Shown here: piece after piece, positions 32,214 through 42,724 of the stretch
How the letters are laid out: every line of letters begins with the position of its first letter
How positions within the stretch are numbered: the first letter of the stretch is position 1
NCBI GenBank assembly: GCA_026393115.1
Contig: JAPLAU010000014.1
Span: forward strand, 124,001 to 188,000
Reading direction: 5' to 3'
Length of the DNA: 64,000 bases
From: Actinomycetota bacterium
Lineage (GTDB): Bacteria > Actinomycetota > Actinomycetes > S36-B12 > CAIYMF01
The notes under the pieces: model-generated
The model's database searches: none
Told to the model about the DNA's origin: nothing
The model's input: the letters and a program-made list of their open reading frames with translations, nothing else
Translations under genes and position numbers: made by a program

Positions 32214-34309
32214 TGAGCGCCACCGACACCACCCAGACCGAATTCAGCGAGGTCATCACCCACGCGCACTGTCGCGCAATCGACCTGCCCGGTGGAACTG
32301 GACGAGTCGCACTGATCACGCTCGACAATGGCTTCGACCACACCAAGCCCAACACCTTCGGACCCGGCGGTTTGGCCTCACTCGATGCCGCCATTGACGC
32401 TGCCCTTGCCGAACCTGGCCTCGTGGCCGTAGCACTGACCGGCAAGCCATTCATCTTCGCCGTCGGCGCCGATCTCACCGGAGTTCCTCAGCTCACCACA
32501 CGCGACCAAGCTCTGGAAATCGGCCGACTTGGTCACCGGGTCTTTCGTCGTCTGCGTGAGCTCACGGTTCCGACGTTCGCATTCATCAATGGTGCGGCCA
32601 TGGGGGGCGGCCTAGAAATCGCTCTGCATTGCACATATCGCACAGTGTCGGCTGGCGCCGCTGGCATCAGCCTGCCCGAATGTTTCCTTGGTCTCATTCC
32701 CGGCTGGGGCGGCACCTACCTGCTGCCCAACCTCATCGGCCCGGCCGATGCCATCAAGGTCATCATCGACAATCCGGCAAGCCAGAACCGGCAGCTCAAG
32801 CCGCGCGATCTGGTGTCGCTCGGCATTGCCGACACCCTCCTCGAGCCAGCCGATTTCATCGAGGAATCACTGCGCTGGGCTGCCGGCGTTCTTGCCGGTG
32901 ACATCGACGTGCCCCGGCGCGAAATCGACCGCGGTGAGGTATGGGAAGTTGCGGTCGCAGGCGCTCGTGCTGGCCTCGACGCGCGCCTTCACGGTGCCGC
33001 GCCGGCTCCCTACCGTGCCCTCGATCTCATCGGGCTCGCTCGAACCGCGACACGAGACGAGGCCTTCGCGGCCGAAGACGACGCCCTCACCGATCTGACG
33101 TTCAGCAATGAATTGCGCGCTGGTTTGTATTCATTCGATCTCGTTCAAAAGCGCGCCAAGCGTCCGGTCGGCGTGCCCGACAAGTCACTGGCTCGACCCG
33201 TGACGTCGGTCGGAATTGTCGGCGCGGGCCTGATGGCCAGCCAGCTTGCCTTGCTGTTCGCGCAGCGCCTTGAAGTTCCGATCGTCATGACCGACCTCGA
33301 CCAAGCGCGCGTTGACAAGGGCGTGGCCTACGCGCATGGAGAGATCGACAAGCAACAAGCCAAGGGTCGCTACAACCCTGATAAGGCCAATCGACTCAAG
33401 GCACTCATCTGCGGGTCAACCAACAAGCAGGCGTTCGCCACGGCCGACTTCGTCATTGAGGCCGTCTTCGAGAACCTCGCCGTCAAGCAGCAGGTGTTCG
33501 CCGAGGTGGAGGCCGTCGTTTCCCAGACATGCGTTCTCGCCACCAACACCTCAAGCCTGTCCGTCACCGCGATGGCCAGTGGACTTGCCCATCCCGAGCG
33601 GGTCGTGGGGTTCCATTTCTTCAACCCGGTTGCCGTGATGCCCCTCCTGGAGATTGCTCGCGCAGAGCTCACCGACGACTCCACGCTGGCCACCGCATTT
33701 GCCGTCGGCAAGTTGCTGAAGAAGTCGTGTGTCTTGGTCACAGATGCACCGGCGTTCGTGGTCAACCGACTGCTCACGCGATTCCTCGGTGAAGTCACTG
33801 CAGCAATGGACGAAGGCACACCGTTTGAGGTCGCCGATCACGCTCTCGATCCGCTTGGCCTTCCGATGTCCCCGTTCACACTGCTGCAATTGGTCGGACC
33901 GGCGGTGGCACTGCATGTCTCCGAAACCATGAACGAAGCATTTCCCGACCGATTCGGTGTCTCCTCCAATCAACGCCGCATCGTTGAATCGGGGGCGACT
34001 GAATTGCTCGACTGGTCAACGGGAGGTCCGCGTATTGCGCCGGCAATCGAGTCTCTACTCGAACTAGGCGACTCGCCGTCAACCGGCGAGCAGGTGCGTC
34101 AACGCGCCCTCGACGCACTAGCACAGGAGGTGCGGCTCATGCTCGACGAAGGCGTTGTGGCCGAACCGCAGGACATTGACCTGTGCATGTTGCTGGGTGC
34201 CGGATGGCCCTTCCACCTCGGCGGAATCACTCCGTACCTCGACCGCACCGGCACCTCCGAGCGGGTGACAGGGTCTCGATTCCTCGCTCCCGGAGTGGCG
34301 TCAGTGTGA
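32213..34309 (+). CDS. fadB: Multifunctional beta-oxidation protein: enoyl-CoA hydratase / 3-hydroxyacyl-CoA dehydrogenase
   Basis: 698 residues. N-terminal crotonase domain (GADLTGVPQL, GAAMGGGLEIALHC, LPECFLGLIPGWGGT) to about residue 290, then an NAD-binding fold (VGIVGAGLMASQLALL near 336) and the HAD C-terminal domains (FHFFNPVAVMPLLEI, PAFVVNRLLTRFLGE). Catalyses the hydration and NAD-linked oxidation steps and hands on to FadA. The ATG at 32213 is used. Confidence 0.95.
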   Translation: MSATDTTQTEFSEVITHAHCRAIDLPGGTGRVALITLDNGFDHTKPNTFGPGGLASLDAAIDAALAEPGLVAVALTGKPFIFAVGADLTGVPQLTTRDQALEIGRLGHRVFRRLRELTVPTFAFINGAAMGGGLEIALHCTYRTVSAGAAGISLPECFLGLIPGWGGTYLLPNLIGPADAIKVIIDNPASQNRQLKPRDLVSLGIADTLLEPADFIEESLRWAAGVLAGDIDVPRREIDRGEVWEVAVAGARAGLDARLHGAAPAPYRALDLIGLARTATRDEAFAAEDDALTDLTFSNELRAGLYSFDLVQKRAKRPVGVPDKSLARPVTSVGIVGAGLMASQLALLFAQRLEVPIVMTDLDQARVDKGVAYAHGEIDKQQAKGRYNPDKANRLKALICGSTNKQAFATADFVIEAVFENLAVKQQVFAEVEAVVSQTCVLATNTSSLSVTAMASGLAHPERVVGFHFFNPVAVMPLLEIARAELTDDSTLATAFAVGKLLKKSCVLVTDAPAFVVNRLLTRFLGEVTAAMDEGTPFEVADHALDPLGLPMSPFTLLQLVGPAVALHVSETMNEAFPDRFGVSSNQRRIVESGATELLDWSTGGPRIAPAIESLLELGDSPSTGEQVRQRALDALAQEVRLMLDEGVVAEPQDIDLCMLLGAGWPFHLGGITPYLDRTGTSERVTGSRFLAPGVASV

Positions 34310-34332
34310 ACCACGGGCTCTAGTGTTACTTC

Positions 34333-35142
34333 GTGACCTCGGCACTTCCACCTGACCTACTTCGGCGGGTCATGCTGGCCGTGTGTGTGCTCGACGACCT
34401 TGACATCATCATTGGCGATCACAGCGTCACCGTGGCCAACACGATCCAGATGTCGTGGAGTGAAATAGAACTGGCCATCTCTCCCCACAGCAGCCACGGC
34501 GACGGCGCTGTCCGGTCAGCCCGCACTTGGGTGCGCACCCGACTGCGCGTCATCGGCTGGAGTGCCGCGCAACAACTTGCCCGCGTTCGCCCGGTGGGCT
34601 TGCCCGTCGATCACGTGCTGCATCCCGGAGCACTCTGGGTTCGCGAACGGATCTTGGGCGGTTCACTCGACGTGGGCCTTGGCCTTCGTGACACGGCGGC
34701 AGACCCGGAAGTGGTTCAAGTTCTCGACCCACCGCTGGTGACGTACCTCGGCATCAGCGTTGACGCGTGGTGGGATCGTGCCTGCGCCTACCGCGAGGAA
34801 ATGGCGCAGTACGGAATTGAACGCCTTGCACGCGACCCCGTCAGCACACTGCGCTCCGTTGGCGATTGCGACGTGCCGACGTTGCTTTCATCGAGGGCAT
34901 TTCGCCACCAGATTGTTCAGGTTGATGACTCGGGTATGCGAAGTGCCGCCGTACCCACTCGCACCCACGGGTGGCTTGATTTGGGGCGCATCGATCCGGC
35001 CTTCGCCGTCGCCGCCGCCGACGCTGTATCCGAGGAGCAACGAGGGTTTACTCGTCCGCTGCTGATCACCCGAGATGAAGTGGTCCAGGTCCCCGACGGA
35101 GGCGATCATCGCATCCTCGATAGTCGCGGAATTGACCGCTAG
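34333..35142 (+). CDS. Hypothetical protein, unknown family
   Basis: 269 residues, GTG start 23 bases after fadB. Soluble, without signal peptide or membrane segment. Recurring tryptophan-containing stretches (MSWSEIELA, ARTWVRTRLRVIGWSAAQQLARVRPVG, ALWVRERILGG, ISVDAWWDRACAYREEM) and the motif LVTYLGISVDAWW are visible; the protein is charged and moderately helical. No domain is recognised. It is likely read from the fad transcript. Base composition and codon use look like the neighbours, so transfer is not suggested. Confidence 0.75.
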   Translation: MTSALPPDLLRRVMLAVCVLDDLDIIIGDHSVTVANTIQMSWSEIELAISPHSSHGDGAVRSARTWVRTRLRVIGWSAAQQLARVRPVGLPVDHVLHPGALWVRERILGGSLDVGLGLRDTAADPEVVQVLDPPLVTYLGISVDAWWDRACAYREEMAQYGIERLARDPVSTLRSVGDCDVPTLLSSRAFRHQIVQVDDSGMRSAAVPTRTHGWLDLGRIDPAFAVAAADAVSEEQRGFTRPLLITRDEVVQVPDGGDHRILDSRGIDR

Positions 35143-35217
35143 CAGCATCGACACACGATGTGATTGAATGATCAACTACTTCTGGTATTCTTGAGATCCC
35201 CGAACCGTGAGGCTCCC

Positions 35218-36075
35218 ATGAACTCGAGCAGCATCCTGACTGACTTCCATGCCCATGCGCGCCCTCGCAGTCAGGCGCAGGCCCTCTGGAGCCCCGAGAA
35301 CGGCCCGCTTCCTTCCCTATACCTCGCGCACGGCGCTCCCCCGCTGCTCGACGATGCCCTCTGGATGGGACAACTGCTCGACTGGACCCTGAGCCTTCCT
35401 AAACCACGGGCCGTACTCATCGTCAGCGCCCACTGGGAAACCGCGCCGATTGCGGTCAGCGCCACTGCCGCGGCAACTCCGCTTGTCTATGACTTTGGCG
35501 GCTTTGAGGAGCGGTTCTACCGACTGACTTACCGCACTCCTGACTCATCCGACCTCGCCTCCTCCGTGGCCTCGCTGCTGCCCCACACCCTGCACCAGCA
35601 CGCCACCCGGGGCCTTGACCACGGCGCCTGGGTACCACTCCTGGCCATGTTCCCCCTCGGCGATGTTCCAGTCCTTCAGCTCAGCTTGCCCACGAGCGAT
35701 CCGCAGAAACTGATGGAATTGGGTGCCCGACTTCGCCCGTTGCGCGAGCAAGGAGTCCTCATCGTGGCTTCCGGATTCCTCACGCACGGTTTGCCGTATC
35801 TGAGTCCGCAGAACTGGGCCGGATCATCAACGCCGCCGGGCTGGTCACGCGACTTCGACGCGTGGGCGGCCGACGCACTGGCCACGGCCAATCTTGATGA
35901 ATTAGCGGCGTACCGAGATCGAGCACCGGGGATGCCGTACGCGCACCCGACGGTCGAACATCTCTCACCGTTGTTTGTCGCACTGGGACTGGCGACTGAT
36001 CAGTCCGTAGCCCCCACCCACGTCATCGACGGCTGGTTTATGGGCCTGTCCAAGCGCTCGATCCAGGTGGCGTAG
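35218..36075 (+). CDS. DODA-type class III extradiol dioxygenase family protein
   Basis: 285 residues. Metal-ligand pattern of the LigB/DODA superfamily: [23 protein letters not shown] and [11 protein letters not shown]. Bacterial homologues (YgiD) are zinc enzymes with 4,5-DOPA dioxygenase-like or unknown activity. ATG 35218 follows GTGAGG; an in-frame TTG at 35164 is less likely. Its 3' end overlaps the converging dxs gene by 38 bases. Lack of a nearby aromatic pathway leaves the substrate open. Confidence 0.88.
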   Translation: MNSSSILTDFHAHARPRSQAQALWSPENGPLPSLYLAHGAPPLLDDALWMGQLLDWTLSLPKPRAVLIVSAHWETAPIAVSATAAATPLVYDFGGFEERFYRLTYRTPDSSDLASSVASLLPHTLHQHATRGLDHGAWVPLLAMFPLGDVPVLQLSLPTSDPQKLMELGARLRPLREQGVLIVASGFLTHGLPYLSPQNWAGSSTPPGWSRDFDAWAADALATANLDELAAYRDRAPGMPYAHPTVEHLSPLFVALGLATDQSVAPTHVIDGWFMGLSKRSIQVA

Positions 36076-37975
36076 CGTCAACGCCGGCACGCGCTGCCTC
36101 AAGCCGCGCGACCGTTCCGACGATGTCGCGCGCCACGTCCTGAGCAGTGAGGCCGACACGGGCCAGCACATCGGCTCGCTTGCCGTGAGCGAGGAATTGC
36201 GGTGGCACGCCGAAATCGCGCACGGGCGTGAAGACCCCCGCATCGCGCAACGATTGAGAAACCGCTGAGCCCACTCCCCCGGAACGGCTACTGTCTTCCA
36301 CGGTAGCCACAAGTTCGAAGCGTGCCGCCAACGCAGCCAACGCACTGTTCACCGGAATAACCCATCGAGGATCGACGACGGTGACACCGATGCCTTGATC
36401 GGTCAATCGGTCGGCAACGTCGAGCGCGAGGGGCGCCATCGCGCCTACGCTGACGAGCAACACATCGTCGTCGCCTTCGCGACGCAGAATGTCGAGCCCG
36501 TCGAGTCTCTCGACTGCAGGGATATCAGTACCCACGGGTCCTTTGGGGAAACGAAGAACCGTCGGACCGTCGTCAACTGCGACTGCTTCATCGAGCAGCT
36601 CGCATACGCGCGCCCCATCACGAGGAGCCGCCACCCGGATTCCTGGCACTACCTGCAGAATCGAAAGATCCCACACCCCGTTGTGACTGGCACCGTCGTC
36701 GCCTGTGACGCCGGCGCGGTCGAGCACGAACGTCACTCCGGCGCGATGTAAAGCGCAATCGAGAAGGACCTGGTCAAAGGCTCGGTTCAAGAATGTGGCA
36801 TACAGCGCCACCACGGGGTGCAGCCCCGCAAAGGCCATTCCCGCCGCTGAGGTGGCTGCGTGCTGCTCGGCGATTCCGACGTCGATGGTGCGTTCGGGGA
36901 ATGCGTCAGCGAATCGATTCAGGCCTGTAGGCCCGAGCATCGCGGCCGTAATCGCCACCACATCCGAACGGCGACGTCCGACGGTGACGAGGTGCTCAGA
37001 AAATGTACTTGTCCATGTGGGGCCGCTGGCACTCAACGGCTTGCCGGTGTCGGGATCGACAATGCCGACAGCATGGAAACGTTCTTCTTCATCATCGAGC
37101 GCCGGTTGGTAACCGCGCCCCTTCTCAGTGATCGCATGCACGAGGACCGGACCTGGGTACCCCTTGGCAAGTTGCAGCGCGTGTTCGGTTTCGGCCACAT
37201 CATGACCGTCGACGGGGCCGATGTACTTGAGGCCGAGGTCCTCGAACATGCCCTGCGGCGCAACGATGTCCTTGAGACCCTTCTTCATTCCGTGCAGCGC
37301 TTCGTAGACGGGCGGGCCGACCACCGGTGTGCGTCCGAGCGTGCGCTTACCCCAGCCCAGCACGCGCTCGTAGCCACCCGTGGTGCGCAAGGTGTCGAGA
37401 TGGTGAGCGAGCCCGCCAATCGTGGGCGAGTACGACCTTGCATTGTCGTTGACCACGATGACCAAGGGTCGCTCAGAGGCGGCAGCGATGTTGTTCAGCG
37501 ATTCCCACGCCATGCCACCGGTAAGCGCACCATCACCAATAACCGCCACCACGTGTCGGTCAGGAAGTTCACCGCGCTGCTCAAGGGCTCGGGCAACACC
37601 ATCGGCCCACGCAAGTGAGGTGGAAGCATGGCTGTTCTCGACAACATCGTGCAGACTTTCGGTACGCGAGGGGTAGCCCGAGAGGCCGCCGGCCTGACGC
37701 AGTGTGTCGAATTCGTCAACGCGGCCGGTGAGCATCTTGTGCACGTAGGACTGATGCCCGGTATCCCAAATGATCACATCGTGGGGCGAATCAAAACTGC
37801 GGTGAATCGCCATGGTCAATTCGACAACACCCAGGTTGGGTCCGAGGTGACCGCCCGTGCGCGTGACTCGGTCGATCAGGAAGGCACGGATCTCATCTGC
37901 CAGTTGCGGCATCTGCTCTTCTGGGAGTGCCCGCAGGTCGTGCGGTGACCGAATCGAATCAAGCAGACTCACCAC
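36038..37975 (-). CDS. dxs: 1-deoxy-D-xylulose-5-phosphate synthase
   Basis: 645 residues. TPP enzyme condensing pyruvate and glyceraldehyde 3-phosphate, the entry to the MEP isoprenoid route. [19 protein letters not shown], the TPP motif [25 protein letters not shown] and [10 protein letters not shown] are all present. Full length, with a short extra tail ([13 protein letters not shown]) overlapping the dioxygenase gene end. The position after RNase D matches mycobacteria, with the iron and fad genes inserted here. Confidence 0.97.
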   Translation of the reverse strand: MVSLLDSIRSPHDLRALPEEQMPQLADEIRAFLIDRVTRTGGHLGPNLGVVELTMAIHRSFDSPHDVIIWDTGHQSYVHKMLTGRVDEFDTLRQAGGLSGYPSRTESLHDVVENSHASTSLAWADGVARALEQRGELPDRHVVAVIGDGALTGGMAWESLNNIAAASERPLVIVVNDNARSYSPTIGGLAHHLDTLRTTGGYERVLGWGKRTLGRTPVVGPPVYEALHGMKKGLKDIVAPQGMFEDLGLKYIGPVDGHDVAETEHALQLAKGYPGPVLVHAITEKGRGYQPALDDEEERFHAVGIVDPDTGKPLSASGPTWTSTFSEHLVTVGRRRSDVVAITAAMLGPTGLNRFADAFPERTIDVGIAEQHAATSAAGMAFAGLHPVVALYATFLNRAFDQVLLDCALHRAGVTFVLDRAGVTGDDGASHNGVWDLSILQVVPGIRVAAPRDGARVCELLDEAVAVDDGPTVLRFPKGPVGTDIPAVERLDGLDILRREGDDDVLLVSVGAMAPLALDVADRLTDQGIGVTVVDPRWVIPVNSALAALAARFELVATVEDSSRSGGVGSAVSQSLRDAGVFTPVRDFGVPPQFLAHGKRADVLARVGLTAQDVARDIVGTVARLEAARAGVDATPPGSSAWTGP

Positions 37976-38047
37976 TCAGCCTCCCTCCGGAACAGCGCCC
38001 ACCGCTTGAGCAATGGATCACCACCCAGTGTAAGCGGGGTCAGCCAT

Positions 38048-39244
38048 TCAGGCAGCGGATACCTCGCGGCAACGAGCCAGATGTCCTAGTGGATCGCTAA
38101 GCAAGGGCAGAAATGCGAGTTCAGCCGCACCCATTGACACCGAGTTTGGACCGAGTGCTGCTTGCTTGAGCACCAGCCTCTCAACCGGTGCCGACAGCGA
38201 CTTCCCGAGCTGCTCTGCCACGTAGTCGTCAACGACGCGATACACGTCACCAAAAATGCCGCCGAACACCACAGCCTGCGGGTTGCAGATATTGACCAGG
38301 TTTGCCACCCCGATTCCGAGCCAACGGCCAACCTCGGCCAGTCGCGGATCACCATGCGGCACCGTGGTCAGATAGCTGCGCACGTCGGTTTCGGTGATGT
38401 CCCCCAGCGCCTCGCGGACCGCCTGCTCACCGATAGTGGTTTCCCAACAACCCACCGAGCCACAGCGACACAATCGTCCGTCGATGGGATTGACCACCAT
38501 GTGCCCAATCTCGCCGCCGTAACCACCAGCGCCGGTCATCAACTCACCATCAACAATGATTCCACCACCCACACCAACGTCACCGCTGACCAGAACCACG
38601 TGCGACATTCCGCGCGCTGCTCCACGCGCATGTTCAGCGATCGCCGTGAGATCGGCATCGTTGGCAATCGCAATGGGCAGGGTAGTGCGCAGCACTGTGG
38701 CGATGACCGAACCGAGCGGAACTTCGATCCAGCCAAGGTTGGGTGCAATGCGCACAAGACCGTCGCTGTGCCGCACCACACCTGGCACGGAGACGCCGAT
38801 ACCAACGCACACCGATCCGTCGGCAGCCGTCGCAACGAGTGACTCAATCACGCGGGATGCGCGTTGAATCAACTTGCGCGGCGTCTCGCCTGGCACATGC
38901 GGCAGTTCACGCCAAGCCAGTACCGATCCGCCAAGCCCGATCAGTGCAACGCTGGCATGCACAACACCTACATCAATGGTGAGCACGTAGGCTCGCTCGC
39001 CAGCGGGCGCCACCATAATCGAGGGCCGACCCACTCCGCGCCCAATCGGCTGCTCGGAACGTACCAGTCCCGCTTCCTCCAGTTCGGCCGTGAGTGCACC
39101 GACCGTACTGCGGTTGAGTCCGGTCAGCGCGGTCAATTCCGAACGTGGGCAGGCGCCATTGACGTGTAGATGCTTCAACAGTGAACCCAGATTGCGCTTG
39201 CGCATCTCATCTTGGGTGGCACCTGCCAGTGGTGATGTGTTCAT
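38048..39244 (-). CDS. xylR: ROK-family transcriptional repressor, probable xylose-type regulator
   Basis: 398 residues. N-terminal winged helix (NLGSLLKHLHVNG, TGLNRSTVGALTAELEEAGLV), then a sugar-kinase fold with GDVGVGGGIIVDGELMTGAGG and the ROK zinc motif GRLCRCGSVGCWET. Binds DNA until a sugar binds. It is the last gene after the permease (19-base gap). The probable target is the dyad at 42633-42655 in front of the binding-protein gene; the inducer is inferred to be xylose from xylB. Confidence 0.85.
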   Translation of the reverse strand: MNTSPLAGATQDEMRKRNLGSLLKHLHVNGACPRSELTALTGLNRSTVGALTAELEEAGLVRSEQPIGRGVGRPSIMVAPAGERAYVLTIDVGVVHASVALIGLGGSVLAWRELPHVPGETPRKLIQRASRVIESLVATAADGSVCVGIGVSVPGVVRHSDGLVRIAPNLGWIEVPLGSVIATVLRTTLPIAIANDADLTAIAEHARGAARGMSHVVLVSGDVGVGGGIIVDGELMTGAGGYGGEIGHMVVNPIDGRLCRCGSVGCWETTIGEQAVREALGDITETDVRSYLTTVPHGDPRLAEVGRWLGIGVANLVNICNPQAVVFGGIFGDVYRVVDDYVAEQLGKSLSAPVERLVLKQAALGPNSVSMGAAELAFLPLLSDPLGHLARCREVSAA

Positions 39245-39263
39245 CGAGGAAGGGCCGACATCC

Positions 39264-40535
39264 CTACGCTCGACCTGACGACGCCGAGCGGCGACGCGAG
39301 AGAGCGTCGACGCTGGCAGCCACAAGCAGCACCAAGCCCGTCACGATGAACTGAATACCTGCCTGCTGCGTAATCAGCGGCAGACCGTTGCCGATCACCG
39401 CCACAACCAGTCCGCCGAGCACCGCGTCGAGCACACGTCCGCGGCCACCGAACAGGCTGGTACCCCCGATAACGGCTGCTGCCACTGCGTAGAGGAGTGT
39501 CGTGCTTCCACCGGTTGACGGGGAGACCGAGTTGTCGCGCGATGCGAACAGGATTCCAGCAACACCGGCCATCGTCGAACAGATCACGAAGCAAGCAATC
39601 TTGATGCCTTGCACGCTGATACCGGCACGTCGAGCCGCTTCGGTGTTACCACCCACTGCGTAGATGTGCCGCCCAAACGCCGTGCGACCGAGCACGAAGG
39701 TGAGAAACACGAGCAACACGATGATGAGCGGCACGATGTAGGGAACACCCATGATCGAGGTGACATCAGGTCGCTGACTTCGTTCCTGACTCAGGAACCA
39801 TGTGAACAGACCATAAATGACGGCCAGGCCGATGACCTTGAGGAGCCACACCGACGGCGCCTGAGTGGTGAGGCCCTGTGACAGTCGCTTGCGCAACCTC
39901 AACCCGGTGGTGAGCGCATAGCCTCCGACGACGACGAGGAAGAGAATCCAGCCTCCGATGATCGTCATGTTGTTGTTTTCGATGCCCAGAATCGGACCAC
40001 CCGTATCCGCGCTGACACGAATGGTGCCACCCTCGCCGATGATCAGCAGCATGAGGCCCTGCAGCGCTAAGAACATCGCCAAAGTCACCACGAAGCTGGG
40101 GATACCGAGTCGAGCAACCAGCACACCGATCAGCAGGCCGATGAGTGCGCCCGTCACAAGCGCGGCCACCATGGCCAGATACCAAGGCCACCCCTTCATC
40201 GTCAGCGTCACGCCGAGAACTGCGGCGCAGGTGCCGGCAGCGAAACCGGCAGACAGGTCAATTTCGCCGAGCAGAAGTACGAAGACTAGACCCATGGCAA
40301 GGACCATCACCATGGAACTTTGAGTGAGTAGGTTGGCAAAGTTGGCAGCGCTCAGGAAGGTCTTGCCCTGCATCACTCCGAAGATGATGACAATGGCGAT
40401 CAGGCCGAGAATGGCGGGCAGCGAACCGAGATCTCCACCTCGGATCTTGTCGCGGTAATCGCTGATGGCCTCACGGATCGAACCTTCGTGACCGGGGTCA
40501 ATCTGGTCGGCCCGTTCGTCGATCACGGCATTCAT
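39264..40535 (-). CDS. xylH: Sugar ABC transporter permease, XylH type
   Basis: 423 residues, about 12 or more hydrophobic helices; BPD_transp_2 family: LLLGEIDLSAGFAAGTCAAVLG, GIPSFVVTLAMFLALQGLML and AVGGNTEAARRAGISVQGIK are typical of xylose/ribose permeases. The start overlaps the ATPase stop by four bases. The length is greater than for ribose permeases (about 330), as in XylH. Confidence 0.9.
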   Translation of the reverse strand: MNAVIDERADQIDPGHEGSIREAISDYRDKIRGGDLGSLPAILGLIAIVIIFGVMQGKTFLSAANFANLLTQSSMVMVLAMGLVFVLLLGEIDLSAGFAAGTCAAVLGVTLTMKGWPWYLAMVAALVTGALIGLLIGVLVARLGIPSFVVTLAMFLALQGLMLLIIGEGGTIRVSADTGGPILGIENNNMTIIGGWILFLVVVGGYALTTGLRLRKRLSQGLTTQAPSVWLLKVIGLAVIYGLFTWFLSQERSQRPDVTSIMGVPYIVPLIIVLLVFLTFVLGRTAFGRHIYAVGGNTEAARRAGISVQGIKIACFVICSTMAGVAGILFASRDNSVSPSTGGSTTLLYAVAAAVIGGTSLFGGRGRVLDAVLGGLVVAVIGNGLPLITQQAGIQFIVTGLVLLVAASVDALSRRRSASSGRA

Positions 40536-41329
40536 GCGGTCACCACTGCCTTCTGAATTCCGAGGTCGCCGCTACGACCTGCGGTGATCAACTCAACGAC
40601 TTGGCCGTGCGACACATCAGCTGCCTTCACCTGCGCTGCCATCTGACCGAGGTAAAGGGCTGCGATGTTGTCAGCAACTTGGAAAACGTCGTTCATGTTA
40701 TGAGAAATGAGGATCACTGCCAGACCCTTGTCAGCCAGTCGACGCACCAGCGCCAACACTTGCTCGGTTTGCGCAACACCGAGGGCAGCGGTGGGCTCGT
40801 CGAGGATGACCAGCTTGGAGTTCCAGAGAACCGCGCGCGCGATAGCGACGGTCTGCCGCTGACCACCCGACAGGCTCGCCACTGTTTGGCGCACTGATTT
40901 AAGCGTTCGAACTGAGAGTCCCGAGAGCGTCTCGCGAGCGCGTTGCTCCATCGTGGTCTCATCGAGTGTGATGCCACGTTTCATTTCGCGGCCAAGGAAC
41001 ATGTTGTGCACGACATCGAGGTTGTCGCAGAGCGCGAGGTCTTGATACACGACCTCGATACCAAGATCGTTCGCCTGCTTGGGTCCGGTGACCTTGACCG
41101 GGTGTCCTTCGAACAGGAACTCACCGCCATCGAATGCGTGGATGCCAGCGACGCCCTTAATCAGGGTGCTCTTTCCAGCGCCGTTGTCACCGACGAGTGC
41201 GGTGACCTGCCCTAAGTACACGTCAAGGTCAACGTCGCGCAGTACCTGAACGGCACCGAAACTCTTGTTGACACCGCGCAATGAGAGCAGCGGAGCCCCC
41301 GGCGAAGGGTGTGAGGCCGGATCGGTCAT
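40532..41329 (-). CDS. xylG: Sugar ABC transporter ATP-binding protein, XylG type (single domain)
   Basis: 265 residues, one nucleotide-binding domain: Walker A GDNGAGKSTLIKG, signature LSGGQRQTVAIARAV, Walker B LVILDEPTAALG. Ribose-type ATPases have two domains (about 500 residues); the short form fits XylG-like proteins in actinobacteria. It works with the permease and binding protein. The ATG start has a normal AAGGAGACC upstream. Confidence 0.92.
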   Translation of the reverse strand: MTDPASHPSPGAPLLSLRGVNKSFGAVQVLRDVDLDVYLGQVTALVGDNGAGKSTLIKGVAGIHAFDGGEFLFEGHPVKVTGPKQANDLGIEVVYQDLALCDNLDVVHNMFLGREMKRGITLDETTMEQRARETLSGLSVRTLKSVRQTVASLSGGQRQTVAIARAVLWNSKLVILDEPTAALGVAQTEQVLALVRRLADKGLAVILISHNMNDVFQVADNIAALYLGQMAAQVKAADVSHGQVVELITAGRSGDLGIQKAVVTA

Positions 41330-41430
41330 GAGGTCTCCTTGCCAAGGTGACGGAAGTGATGCTTAAACATTAGCGTCGGGGCGAGCCGACGGCCCAGAAA
41401 CCAGACCGTCGACCCACCCCGAATGCTGAA

Positions 41431-42570
41431 CTAGGAAATACCCAACTTGTTGCACGCAGCCTTTGCGGCTTCCGTGGTGCAGATCTTCGCGGCGGTGGTG
41501 AAGCCGTCAGCAATGACGTCCTTCACGTTGTCCGTGAAGATTGCCTGAGGAACAAGCAGCACTGACGGGACGTCCATGCCACTGACCGAGTCCTTGACGG
41601 TGCCGTTGGTCTGCGGGGTCTCACCCTTGGCAAGGGCGATTGCCGCAGCAGCAGCTGCATCGGCTTCCTTCTTGATTGCCTTGTATACGGTCACGCACTG
41701 CGTGCCTTCGAGAACGCGGGTCAGACCCTCGTCGGTAGCGTCCTGGCCGGTTACCGGAATCTTGCCGGCGAGGTTGTTCTTGGCGAGAACGGCAATGGCA
41801 GCGCCACCCAGACCATCGTTGGCGGCGTTGACGCCCACGATGTTCGGGTCCTTGGCGAACATCTGCTCAAAGATGGTTCCAGCCTTGGTGTTGTCCCAGT
41901 CGGGCACGCTCTGGTCCTGACCGATGGTGAAGCCGGCGTCCTTGATGGCCTTCTCGTAGCCCTGCTTGAAAAGCGTGGCGTTGTTGTCTGTGGGCGAACC
42001 ATTGAGCAGATCGACTGCGCCAGTGGTCACGCCAGCATCCTTGAGGCACTTCACCAAACCGGTGCCCATCGCGGTGCCCACAGCCACGTTGTCGAACGAC
42101 ACATAGACAGAGGCGCCGCCACCGAGGGTCAGACGGTCGTAGTCGATCGTCTTAATGCCCTGAGCTGCAGCCTTCTTCGAGCAGGCAGCACCGGTGTCGC
42201 TGTCGAGGTTGACGATCATCAGGACGTTCACGCCACCGGAAATCATGCCGTCGCAGAGGGTTGTGAACTTGGCCTTGTCACCGCCAGCATTCTGAATGTC
42301 GAACTCGACACCAGCAGCGGTAAATGCGTCAGTCAGGTATTTGCGGTCGGCGGTCTCCCACCGAGCTGATGACGCCGAGTCGGGCAAAATCACGCCGACC
42401 TTGGCCGCCGCCGCAGCACTGGAGCTGGCGGGGGCACTTGAGCTGGCAGGGGCCGAACTGGAAGCGGCGGCTGAGCTCGAGGTACCGCCCGAGCTGCTGC
42501 CGCCACAGGCGGCTAGAACGAGGGCCGACGTCGCCGCAGTGACGACGAGGACCAGACTGCGTGTACGCAT
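41431..42570 (-). CDS. xylF: Sugar-binding lipoprotein of the ABC transporter, XylF type
   Basis: 379 residues. Signal and lipobox VVTAATSALVLAAC, then a Ser/Ala-rich linker and a periplasmic-binding fold: KVGVILPDSASSARWE, GVNVLMIVNLDSDTG, GVNAANDGLGG, PVTGQDATDEG. The closest group is xylose-binding (XylF), with other pentoses possible. The ATG at 42570 has AAGGAGACA upstream. First gene of the transporter operon; a strong dyad lies 63 bases upstream. Confidence 0.88.
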   Translation of the reverse strand: MRTRSLVLVVTAATSALVLAACGGSSSGGTSSSAAASSSAPASSSAPASSSAAAAAKVGVILPDSASSARWETADRKYLTDAFTAAGVEFDIQNAGGDKAKFTTLCDGMISGGVNVLMIVNLDSDTGAACSKKAAAQGIKTIDYDRLTLGGGASVYVSFDNVAVGTAMGTGLVKCLKDAGVTTGAVDLLNGSPTDNNATLFKQGYEKAIKDAGFTIGQDQSVPDWDNTKAGTIFEQMFAKDPNIVGVNAANDGLGGAAIAVLAKNNLAGKIPVTGQDATDEGLTRVLEGTQCVTVYKAIKKEADAAAAAAIALAKGETPQTNGTVKDSVSGMDVPSVLLVPQAIFTDNVKDVIADGFTTAAKICTTEAAKAACNKLGIS

Positions 42571-42632
42571 TTGTCTCCTTGAGGGTTGGAAATGCTTGAC
42601 GGTGCATGCGATGGAAGACGTACTTCCCACAC

Positions 42633-42655
42633 ATATGTTGTCTGCTGCAACATAT
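42633..42655. promoter_or_regulatory. Operator dyad upstream of the sugar transporter operon
   Basis: ATATGTTG and CAACATAT form a perfect 8-bp dyad with a 7-base centre. TTG/CAA half-sites are typical for ROK regulators such as NagC or XylR. It is the most likely binding site of the ROK protein encoded at the end of the operon; autoregulation would follow. Confidence 0.7.
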
Positions 42656-42724
42656 TCAGATTTCGGGTACTTTCGCAAGCACAGACGGACTACGAATCGG
42701 CCATTGGCGATAACGATTGAGTCA

